Shown here: one piece after another, positions 45,801-55,342 of the stretch
How positions within the stretch are numbered: the first letter of the stretch is position 1
How the letters are laid out: every line of letters starts with the position of its first letter
DNA from: Saprolegnia diclina VS20
Lineage: Eukaryota > Oomycota > Saprolegniomycetes > Saprolegniales > Saprolegniaceae
Reading direction: 5' to 3'
NCBI RefSeq assembly: GCF_000281045.1
Contig: NW_008246100.1
Span: 466,432 to 530,431, forward strand
Length of the DNA: 64,000 nt
Notes under the pieces: model-generated
The model's database searches: none
Told to the model about the DNA's origin: nothing
The model's input: only the letters and a program-made list of their open reading frames with translations
Translations under genes and position numbers: made by a program

Positions 45801-48152
45801 GAGTGGCACAAACCCCACGTACTTGCGCCAATGGTCGTACCAGCTTTGCTCGAGGATGTACCAATGGTCGTCTTCGACGAGCTCGGCGGGGTTGTACTCG
45901 CGGTAGCAGAGCTTGGCGACCTCAATCTCCTCTTGCTTGTTCATCGGGATAAGACCGAGCTGCACAAACACCGTCTGCTTGATGCGGTCGAGGGCTGCGA
46001 TGCGAAACTGCACCGCGGTCGCCCACGCGCAAAACTGCTCGAGTGTGAGCTGACCGTTGGCGCCAAACGCCTCGAGAATGTGGTCGACGTACTGCCCCAG
46101 CTGCGCGCTCGAGAGCACATCACGCCGAGCGCTCTCGGTCGCTTCTGTCTGCATGTAATGCTCGATCGTGCTCGCCATGGGCGTGTGCTGGAGGACTTCG
46201 AGCTGCAGCATCGCAAACAGGTCTTCGTGGTTGAGCGTCGACTCGGATGCAAACACGGCAAAGCCAAAGTGCATCTTGGCGTCCGTCGACCCGCGGCACG
46301 CGATCGAGAGCGTATGAACAAACGAAAAGACGTCGACGTCGACGCCGTTGGCGCGCGGCCCAAACGACGCAAAGAGCGTGAGAAGGCGCGCGTCCGACAT
46401 GTCGAGCGGGAAGTCACTCGTCAGCGCTTCGACATCGATGGCCTCGTCCGGCGACGACGACCGGTACGCGTGGAATGCCTCTTGGAGCAGCCCGATTTCC
46501 TTGATGCTGAAGAGCGTTTCGGCCTCGAGGATCTTTTGCTGTACGACGGGGTTGTACTCTTCTTGGAGCTCGAGCAACTTGGGGTCGGCCGACTCGCAGA
46601 GCACGTCCATGAAGCGCGGCATCCAGTCGATCAGCAGCCCGACAAGCGGCTGCTTTTGGATCTCGGCGACAAACTCGAGCAGCCCGAGACGCACGCGGCC
46701 ATAGTCAAACACTTCGTTCAGAAGGCGCTTGTACTCGGGCTTGTCGGCGAGCGTCCGGCCGTAAATGCAGATCAAGAGGTTGCCAAGCCCTGTGCTCTGG
46801 AGCTTCCCCATGTGGTCGTGGTCGCACATTTGGTATGCAAACGCGAGTTGGTCCTCGACCGACCCGTGGCGAAGGATCGCGATCGCGCGCACGAACTCGT
46901 CCATGCAGATGTCGCTGTGCTGCTTGTCCGAGATGCCCTTGAGGAGCCGCATCGCAAACGTCGACGGCATGTCGGGGAAGACGCTGAGCACGTCGCGCCG
47001 GAACGCCGTCTTGTTGATCGACACGTTCTCCTTTGGGTCGAGCAGCTGCAGCATCGAGCCTTGCGTCGAGAGTGGGCCTGTCACTTGGAGCGACGGCGCC
47101 GACGTGGGCGCGGGCGACGCGGGCTCGGACGGCTTGTTGTCGTTGCTCTCATCCGACGATGATGCAAAGTGCTTGCTCGAGCAGAGACGGGTAAAGGCTG
47201 CTTGGATGTCGTCGAGCTCGTCGGACGGGAGGAGGTTCTTCATGCGCCGGAGGTCGATCTCCTTTTGCTGCCGGCGCTTCTTCCGGTCATAGCTCTCGAG
47301 GTGCGCGTAGACCGAGAGGAAGTTGAAGATGGGCACCTTCATGAGCGGCGTCACGCCAAGGATGTCCTTGAGGTACTTCTCCAAGTCGCTTCGGCGCTGC
47401 TCGATCACGGCCGAGCTCTTGCTGCGGAAGATTTGTCGCTTGGGGAACGTGAGGTTGCGCACGGCCGGATTCGCCTTCTTCATGCGCTCGTGAAACTCGC
47501 GAAAGTCCGAGTACCGCTTCTCGATGATCCAGCGCAGGCCGCTCCCCAGACGCACCTCGAGCGAGAAGACCGTGTGCGAGTGCTTGTCTTCCTCGACCTC
47601 CTTGATCGCATCCGGCGGCAGCACCACGGACGAAATCTCGACTTGGTTCTGAAGCGTCGAGCTCGAGTACGACGCGGACGTTGGTGTCGTCGCCGACGTC
47701 GACGATTGCAGTGCCGGTGACAACGTCGGCGACGTCTGCGGCCCATCGAATGTGGTCTTAGATCGGTTGAGCGGCGGCGGCGTGAGTCCAGACGACGTGG
47801 GTGCTTCCTTGGCGCTGCTAGTGCGCTTCATAGAGCCCGCGCTCGGAAGCGGCGCGGGCAGCGTCGTCTCGTAGTCGGCGGCGTGGGCCGCGGACGCGGT
47901 GCTGTCGGGCGACGAACTCGCCGATGTGGGCAGCGACATGGCCGACGTCGAGGTCGTCGACGACGGGCCGTTCGGTCCGGCGAGCGTCGTCGTGATGCGC
48001 AGCTGGAGCACGTCCTCGGTCGCCGCTACTACATCGGGGGACGTCGACGTCGTTGTGTCGTCGTCCGAAGGGCGCTTGTCATCCTCCTTGTCGATGGCAC
48101 TCATGCAGGAGTCGTCGTCGGAGGAGGAGGAAGAGGTATACGAAGGGGACAC
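42840..48152 (-). CDS. USP deubiquitinase with PX, EF-hand-like and DUSP domains and a CaaX end
   Basis: Exons 48152-43761, 43716-43582, 43536-43410 and 43363-42840 give 1,725 residues. After a 170-residue Ser/Thr-rich start comes a PX domain (about 177-287; [18 protein letters not shown]). EF-hand-like helices fill about 320-730, followed by a DUSP domain (about 740-860; [18 protein letters not shown]). The USP catalytic domain begins [18 protein letters not shown] with Cys968, has paired zinc-binding cysteines (CSQCGY, CSSC) and ends with [10 protein letters not shown], His1644. The last four residues are CAIM, a farnesylation-type CaaX box. The order EF-hand, DUSP, USP, CaaX matches USP32, a membrane-anchored deubiquitinase; the PX domain is an added phosphoinositide reader. 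Activity is expected because both catalytic residues are present. Introns of 44-46 nt lie only near the 3' end. Confidence 0.93.
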
Positions 48153-49559
48153 GGTCTCCTTTGTCTGCTACATCGCATGCAGCATGATGAGCATCGCGCC
48201 ACGCTGGCGTCATGGCACCCTACCTTCTTCTCTTGGAATCAGCCACAATCAAAGAGTAGAATGCTGCCTCAAAATGGCTGCTATCCGGATAACGACTTTC
48301 GTTACTCGCTGTCACACGACCGGACGCCTTCGCCGCCACGACAGGCCCGTGCCATGCCACGCACCACAGCCGCCTCGGGGATGCAGACGATGCTCTAGGT
48401 CCATGGGACGCTTGGCGCGAGGTGGCTCTGAGGTGCGAGAGGCGCTGCGGGCGAACCTGACGCGTCTGTGCCACCTTTGCTGGCGCCGGCTTTCGAACCG
48501 ACGTGGCACTCGCCGACCAGGACACGCTAGAAACAGGTGCTTTTCGCAAAGGCCCGCGGCGACCGTCATATGGTGGCGGCCTCCTTGCCGTCGCTAGCGG
48601 CCGCGGCCATGCACCGCAACAGTGCGTCGACAGCGTGTGCTGCTCGGCTCGGGACCCGTCGACGCCGTGGGCCTCGTACAAGTCAAAGAGTTGGGTGGTG
48701 TGCGTGCTCGACGGCGCCACAGGGGCGACGCAAGCGGGTTCTGGTGCAGCCTGGATGACGCTAGACGAGCTTGTGGCAGCCTTCGCAAACTGGGACTGCA
48801 TCAGTGGGTCGTGTCTTGCCCGCGTGTGGGCCTTGGCAACAGTGCATAATCTTGACCTCGAGATAGCACCTGCCTCTTGCGCGCCCCAATGGCATACCGC
48901 ATGTGGTCGTCACTTCAACTGCTCAACCAGCGTCTTGGGTCTCGTCTAGCGGCGTCAAAGCCATCTTCCCGCGTCATTCGTCGAACACGAGGAGAGCACG
49001 CGGGAAGGACCGGTTGCATCCTTCTTGGGTGTGGGTCCTCCTGTGCAACTGCAAGGAAACGTGACTTTGCGACTCGCTCTAGGAGGTTGCTCAAGGTTTC
49101 CTGTGGTGAAGACGGTACTAGAGGCCGTCTCGTTCTCTGCGAAGGCTCCTTGGAGGCGGCCGGGACACATTGCGGTACGTACAGATCTCACTTGCGACAC
49201 CGAGCCCCTCATTGTCGGTATGCCTCCTGAGAGCTCGCTGCCAGATCCTGAGAATGAGTTACCCGTGGAAGCTGATATAATTTCACCTGTTTCTATATCT
49301 CAAATACACTGTATCCATTTATACACTGCATGCTGCAATACAGCAAAATGCGTGACGTGGCACGCTTAGGCGATCGACCTCGATGGCGTCCTTCGTCTCT
49401 GAGACGCGGCGCCTAGCCGCGCGAGGACTGAGCGTCGCCAACGGCGCCAACTGCCGGTGCGCCGTTGGAACGGCCAGCTTGGATCTTCTTCGCCGACCTA
49501 CACCTGCCAGGCGAGATGGCTATGGCCGTTCAGAAAGATACCGTCTTGCTCACTTGGCG
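48153..49559. other. Intergenic, 1.4 kb, no gene supported
   Basis: The longest spacer in the window apart from the gap. Open frames up to 193 codons exist on both strands (for example 48220-48801 minus and 48503-48949 plus), but none has a recognisable domain or clear splice partners. An ATCCGGAT palindrome at 48283-48290 lies 131 bases upstream of the USP start. AT-rich sequence at 49260-49350 could hold promoter elements for the PX-like gene. Confidence 0.45.
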
Positions 49560-50138
49560 ATGAGCGGGCCGCACCGACTGTCGCTGGCCGACGCGCTCGA
49601 GGAGCCCGCGCCCCGCCTCTTTGCAGTCGCCGTTAACGTGCTCAGCGGGACCCCGACGCGGTACGTTTTCCTCGTCGCGTTTCACGGCCACGCACCGTGG
49701 CGGCTCGTCGCGCGCTACTCGGCGGTCCGCGCCTTCCGGAACCGCCTGCGCAGCCTCACGCACAAGGCGCCGTGCCCGAGCCCGCAAGACCCGCTATTGT
49801 CGCTGCTCGAATTTGAGTTTCCGTCCCGGCGCCCGTTTGCGCTGGCGTCGCCGCAGGTGCTGCGTGAGCGCCGCGACCTTCTCGAGACATTTGCGACCAA
49901 GCTACTGAACCTCCACGCGCGCTGCCTCCAGAACGGCCGCGGGTCGTGCCCGATTGCAGACGAGATCCGCACCTTCTTCGGGATGGACCACGCCACGGAC
50001 GGGCAGCTACAAGCGCACCGGTACCGCCAAAACAGCCGCTTGTCACCACGGGGCCACTCGCCTCGGCACGCGTCGCCCATGTTCCACTGCGTGTCGCCGA
50101 GTCCCAAGGTCATTGTGCTTGGGCACGAAGTGACCTAA
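49560..50138 (+). CDS. Small PX-like domain protein
   Basis: Single exon of 193 residues from the ATG at 49560; an in-frame ATG at 49383 would add 59 low-complexity residues. The sequence from about 20 to 140 follows the PX pattern: FLVAFHGHAPWRLVARYS, a basic strand-helix, a hydrophobic FEFPSRRPF before the Pro-rich turn, then a helical segment LRERRDLLETFATKLL. Several oomycete proteins carry divergent PX domains that bind PI3P. The typical RRYSDF motif is weak here (ARYSAVRAFRNRL), so lipid binding is uncertain. The tail is Ser/His/Pro-rich. The stop is 79 bases from that of the convergent AP-1 mu gene. Confidence 0.7.
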   Translation: MSGPHRLSLADALEEPAPRLFAVAVNVLSGTPTRYVFLVAFHGHAPWRLVARYSAVRAFRNRLRSLTHKAPCPSPQDPLLSLLEFEFPSRRPFALASPQVLRERRDLLETFATKLLNLHARCLQNGRGSCPIADEIRTFFGMDHATDGQLQAHRYRQNSRLSPRGHSPRHASPMFHCVSPSPKVIVLGHEVT

Positions 50139-50217
50139 TATGCAAAAGACGCTGTGTTGCGAATGTATAGCATGCAGGCAGAGTGTGTATTGTAGTCTTC
50201 TTGTGCGAGCAAGCCAA

Positions 50218-51605
50218 CTAGGACATGCGCAGCTGGTAGTCGCCGTTCTGCGTGATGTAGCGCACCCACGGCAGCGCCTGGTAGCCCGACTTTTCAATGA
50301 TCTTGAGGTACCGGACCTGGATGCCCGAGACCGTAAAGTACGGGATCTCAAACTTGACCTGGATCGGCGCCTTCCACTCGTCGCTCGTCGCCTGGCAATG
50401 TGGGACATGAGAAAATAAGACTTAGTTCGGGCGTACCGTGTTGGAGTTGGTGATCGAGGGCAAGCCAAAATGCGCCCGCATGGCATACTCGCGCGACCCG
50501 TTGAACTGCTTGATGGTCCAGACGATCGCGTCACGGTCGGGCACGTACGTGACGCTGCCGATCGAGCACTTGAACGACGGACTGTCGACATCCGGCGGGA
50601 CCGGGATCACAATCTCAACGTTGTTGGCGATACTCCGGCTCTTGAATTGGCTCTTGGTCTTGATCATGTACTCGATGCGGCTGCGCGAGTGGGGCTCAAC
50701 GACCGCCTCGACCCAGATGAGCGGCTTGACGTGCGTGTTGAGGCGGTACGTCATCAAGTCAAACTCGCCGTCCGGCGGAATGAACGAGATCGTGCGGTCG
50801 GTCTCAAAGCGCGCGAGGCGGACGCACTGGTGGAACTTGATGTCCTCCATCTCGACGGCCTTGCCTTTCGACGACGTTGTTGAGCGCCCCGTCGCTTCAA
50901 AGAGCATCTTGTCGTTGAGCCCGAGCTTGAGCTCGGGCATGCCACTCAGAAACGACTTCATCTTGACCGCGCCGAGGATCTCCGAGTGCAGCACCGTGCC
51001 GTTCGATGCCACGAGGAGGTTGAGCTTCTCAACGACGTCGAGAAAGATTTCGTTCTTGCGGTGCTTGATGCCCTCGGAGCGCCACGAGACGGCGTTCGTG
51101 AGCGCGGTCGGTGGGCGCGGCGCCGCTTCCATGCGATGGCCTTCCTGCGTAATGTACTCGCGCAGAATGCGCGCCTCGGTCGTCTGCGGGTACCCGTGGT
51201 CGATCGTCTCGTCGAGGAGCTCAAAGATAATGACAAAGTTGTCGCGAATGCTCTCCTCTTCGAGCTCGCCAAAGTAGTCCTGGAACACTTGGCAGATGCG
51301 GTTGAGGTACATGAGCATGAGCGCGACGTTCGAGTTGACCTTGGTGACCGTCATGAGGTACAGGTTGTTGAACTAATCCATGCGCCATGACGAGCCATCG
51401 AGGCGGCTAGCAAATGTACCTTGATGTAGACAAACGTGACGCCCGACTCGTCGTGCGTAAAGACCGGCCGCTGCTCGGCGTCGTCCTTCTCGGTGACGTA
51501 CTGCGTGAACTTCTCCGCGATGGACATCGGGATGTCTCCGCGGTAGTTGCGGCTGATGATGATCTTGCCCTTGAGGTCCGTCACGAAGACCGCGCTGAGC
51601 ACCAT
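50218..51605 (-). CDS. AP1M1: AP-1 clathrin adaptor mu subunit
   Basis: Exons 51605-51420, 51372-50437 and 50391-50218 give 431 residues, the normal size. The longin-like N-terminus begins MVLSAVFVTDLKGKIIISRNY, and the mu-homology domain contains HQCVRLARFETDRTISFIPP, LIWVEAVVEPHSRSRIEY, and ends SGYQALPWVRYITQNGDYQL. These match AP-1 mu more closely than AP-2 or AP-3 mu. The protein recognises YXXphi sorting signals on cargo at the trans-Golgi network and endosomes. Introns are 47 and 45 nt. The start codon is preceded by a 176-base spacer from the nearest Gag-SANT paralogue on the same strand. Confidence 0.96.
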
Positions 51606-51781
51606 GATGGTCGTCCGTCCACCGCCGATACGAATCCCAACAACGCACCCACTTCGTCAGCCTGCCACCTCTAGCAATTAATTTCCAATATAAACTTATA
51701 GAGGTTTGCACGCCGCACACGTGGCGCGCGTCATGCACGTCACTTGCCCGAGTATGTCAAAGTGGCTCGTACTATGAGTAC

Positions 51782-53779
51782 TTAGAGGACGTGGCGGCGG
51801 TGGCCCACGCGGCTCGTTTGCGGTAGACCTTTTCCTGTCCACGGATGAGTGGCTACCGAGGTGGTGAGGAGCACCTTGATGTCGGTGACGGTGCGCGATA
51901 CGAAGAAGCCCTGCGCTTGGCCTTCGCTGAAAATGGCGCCGAATCGGTTGCCGTACTTGGCATACGTGGTGCGCAGAAAGGCAAGTTCCGCCGGCGTAAA
52001 CATCGCGCTGCGGACCGCCTTCTGGGCAAAGCCGCGCTCGACGAGCCTTGCATACTGGTTCTGTCCATCGACGCCATGACATGAGGCTTTTGGTTGACAG
52101 CACGCGCACCTTGGCGCCGTACGGGGTCCGTGACGGCAGCAGCGTCTTCTCGGCGATGCCTCGTGAGACGACAGCGCCCCACGCCGAGCCGAGCTCGATC
52201 ACGAGCGCAACGAGATGGTGACACTCGGCCGCACTCCATTTGTTGTTTCTACCATACCGTCTGTGAGCAGCATACATCTAGTATGCTGGAAGAGGGAGGA
52301 CCTCGCTTCTTGTACATGCGTGATGACAACGTCGTCATCTTCATCCTCTTCGTCATCGTCTTCGTCCATCGTCGCTGCATCATGGTTGTCTTCGTTTGGC
52401 TCCATGACTTGGATGCTGTCGTCCGGAGCAGTTGATGGTAGTGAACTAGCGAGAAGCTCCAGCTTGGGCACAATGGTGTCCAACGGCTTGGGTGTCTTCT
52501 TGCTCTCGTCGTCAGTCTTGACGCGTGCCGGCGTCGGCATGAGCTGGCCATCCGGGTCCGCGTACCCAGATCGGACACTGCCGCTGCGCACGTCGTCGAC
52601 GAGCTGGAGGCAGACGCTGTCGCTGTGCTTGGTGCTGTGGCAGTAGGTGCAGAAGCGTCGCTTGCTCTCGACGAGGTCGTCCGACAGCAGCGGGATCGGC
52701 ACACCGCGTGGACGCGTATACCCCTCGCGCACGATCTTGTCGCGGTACGCTATCGCGAGGTGGAAGCAGGAAGCGTCCGAGTGCTTCTTGGAGTGGCAGT
52801 ACGCACAGTACAGCTTCAACTTGCTCTTCTTCTTCCGCTCCTTGGCGCGTCGGTGGGTCGGTGACGACGCTGCATCATGCGACATGGGCTCATCCTCCGT
52901 GTTGTGGAGTGTGACGGCGGTGGTCGCATCTTGGCCATCGGCGTCGTCGGTCGAGTACGAGGCGCCGCCGCCGTCCAGAAGCATTTCCTGGTCTTCTTCG
53001 AGGTGCGTCTCGGTACGGCGCGCCCACTGTGTTTGTAAATCCTCCTGGAAAGCCTCGTAGCTCCACTGCGCTTCGTTGCGGTAGGAATCGTCCAGCATCC
53101 CGGGGGGCATCGCATGCGCCAACAGCATGCATCGAAGCTTCTCGCCGACGCTGTGGCTGTACACAATGGCGTTTGTATCGCCTTGGGCAGCTGCGACGCC
53201 CATGGCGACGATGCTGTCGACGTACGTATTCGCGGGACCGTCCAAGCGGCGGGCGAAGGTGGCCCAGTCCTCGTCGCTGTGGATCGTGATGCTCATGGCG
53301 TCGAGGAGCGCCGGAATATGCGGCAAAGGTGTGCTAGGCGTCGCGAGTAGGCGCTTCCACTTGGCGTACGGACCGCACTCGGCCGCGAGCGTCGCGTGCC
53401 AGCACGGGTCGACGGCGGAGAGCAGGTAGCGCTCAGCAGCCCGCCGGTCGCGCGCACCGATCGCGAGTGCCTCCTTGGCCAATGCCGCTGCGACGCGGTC
53501 CTGGACGCGGGTTTGTCGCGCTTGAGTTGCGCGCCTGTGCTCGGACGGCGAGAGACCATTGTATGGCACCTCGGGCTCCATGGCCTCGGCCTTGCTCACA
53601 ATGAGGTGACGCTTGGCTGTCGACACACGCAGCGCTGCGCTTGCCGCGTCGGCGTACTCGTCGACGGTGAAGTACTTGTCGAGGCCAACCGCTGCTGCTT
53701 CGTCCAGGAACTGCGTCGTCCAGGCGGCGATACCGGTCGCGTCCTGCAGCCGCGGCCCCGCGTACCGGTGTGCCATCAT
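51782..53779 (-). CDS. Gag-like/zinc-knuckle/SANT paralogue A
   Basis: Exons 53779-52316, 52277-52110 and 52060-51782. The start is the MMAHRYAGPRL methionine, chosen because paralogues begin the same way; an upstream in-frame stretch exists. Residues 1-290 form the family core: Y.GP.L, then WTTQFLDEAAAVGLDKYFT, a helical region resembling a retrotransposon Gag (UBN2-like). Two retroviral-type zinc knuckles follow (CAYCHSKKHSDASC and CTYCHSTKHSDSVC, CX2CX4HX4C). An acidic tail precedes a SANT/Myb domain (KWSAAECHHLVALVIELG, LLPSRT) interrupted by a 49-nt intron, and a second SANT-like helix bundle (FTPAELAFLRTTYAKYGNRF) ends it. The first donor is ambiguous (38 or 53 nt intron). The final exon may be truncated by a missed splice. 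Nucleic-acid binding is likely; the biological role is unknown. Confidence 0.7.
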
Positions 53780-54002
53780 GCGGGATATCTTGTCTTGCTT
53801 GCAACCAATAGGACAAGCGCCATCTGCTTGAACGCGTTTTATGTTCAGGTTTTTCAATTATTTAACGTTTAAATGGTTTTACGCGGTGCATGACGAGTTT
53901 TACGTACGTTTTACTCCGCCGTGTAGCATCGAGTGGAGGCTCTGGGAACGCTCAAGCTTGCGTGTTGCATAAAGGTATAGCGATGCGTCAAGATGCGTCT
54001 TC

Positions 54003-55213
54003 TTAGCTAGTAGCTCCGTGGCGTGGCATGCGGTAATATTTCTTCTACCAAAATACAGGTCAGGGCCCTCATCCTCATAATGCCACGTCATATGTACCTG
54101 GAGCGACTTGGTGGTTCGGCACGGCAAAAGCACCTTTCTCGCGTGGCCTTCGACCAAGATGGCCGCCCAGTTGCGGCCGTGCACGGCCATGAGCTTGGTG
54201 AGCGCCTTGGTTTCTTTGGGCGACCACGCGTTGCGTCTACATAGTGTAGTTGGTCGCAGGCGCAGGGATCCAAGTCTGTCTTACGGAGCCAGGTTGACCA
54301 CGTCGACAGCCGTCTTGGCCTTGTACGGCAGGGGCTTGGCGGAGACGTGCAGGAAGCTGTGCTGTGGCGACGCTTTCTTGGGAATCGGACGCGCGTTCCC
54401 GGCGGTCGGAGACGTTCGCAGCGTACGGTATCGCTGCAAGCGCAGTGGGCTTCCTAGGGGCTGCAGCGGACGACGCACCAGGCTAGCGCCTGGCGGTGCA
54501 GGTCGCATGCGCTCGAGGGCGCTTGTGGGGAAAGGCGAAATGTGCGGTGTAGTGGGGATGGACGACGTGCTGTCGGCATCTGCGGAAAGCGCCACCTTGA
54601 GTCGACCGACGATAGCGCGAAGCCAATCGTTGGACTCTTCTGCCCCGCGCATCGCCAAGAGGTCCTGCAGAGATTGGTCCATGGGTGCTTCAAGGGGTGC
54701 AACACCGTCGGTGGTGCGTTCTTGGAGCTCCGAAATGTCGTGGACCTGCTGCGCCAAGCTGGGCATGAGGCTCTTCACATGCAAGAAGAGCCATGCGTCG
54801 AATACGGTCGGCGCGGCTTGCATGGTGTCGACGAGGGCGGTGTCGAGCGCAGCGATCAAATACTGCCGCGCGCGGCGCTCGGCATCGGCGCGGTGGCGGG
54901 CGACTTGGTTCTGGATCGCTTCCTCAAGGCGCGCATGCACGCGCAGCATCCGATCGTGCGTCGCCATCTCGCGCTTGGTCCCTGAGAGCATCGGAGGCAC
55001 GATGGGCTCGGCGAGCTCGGCCTCGTCGCGGAGGCGCTGGACGAGCGCCGGCGACACGAGCAACAGGTCCTCGAACTGTGGCTTGAGGAAGTACTGCGAG
55101 AGCTGCTCGGACGCCATCGCGGCCATGAAGCCCGCCTTCCACTGCGGAAAGGCCGACCAGCTCCCGAGCCGCGGGCCCGTGTACGGCTGGCGTTCCATTT
55201 TGCGATCTTGCAT
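54003..55213 (-). CDS. Gag-like/SANT paralogue B (no zinc knuckle)
   Basis: Exons 55213-54285, 54236-54098 and 54044-54003 give 369 residues. The start MQDRKMERQPYTGPRL carries the family YTGP motif, followed by WSAFPQWKAGFMAAM and the helical core. No CX2CX4HX4C knuckle is present; the corresponding segment is Pro/Ser/Arg-rich. A SANT domain follows the first intron: AWSPKETKALTKLMAVHGRN, then LLPCRTTKSLQ at the conserved intron. The proposed last exon adds only 14 residues, so the second SANT-like bundle of paralogues A and D is missing. The last intron is inferred from the shared position and could be misplaced. Two TCCGGA elements lie within 40 bases upstream of the start. Confidence 0.65.
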
Positions 55214-55242
55214 CGCATCCGGACGAACCAGGCTGGCACCGT

Positions 55243-55250
55243 ATCCGGAT
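55243..55250. promoter_or_regulatory. ATCCGGAT palindrome upstream of paralogue B
   Basis: A perfect copy of the 8-base palindrome lies 30 bases before the presumed start of paralogue B, with a second TCCGGA at 55218-55223. The motif matches other promoters in the window. Confidence 0.45.
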
Positions 55251-55342
55251 GCCAACGCCTCCGGCGCCACGTCATCGCGCCTCGCCCGCCAGTCCAGCAC
55301 GCATGCGCAAGGTACTACAAATCACGCTGAGAAGACAATGCA

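Noticed and set aside
44220-47162. 980-codon plus-strand open frame
   Set aside because: It lies antisense to the USP exon, is Arg/Leu-rich with no domain, and results from GC-rich codon bias.
48220-48801. 193-codon minus-strand frame in the 1.4 kb spacer
   Set aside because: Low-complexity Ser/Arg/Pro sequence with no domain, no paralogue in the window and no supporting splice structure.
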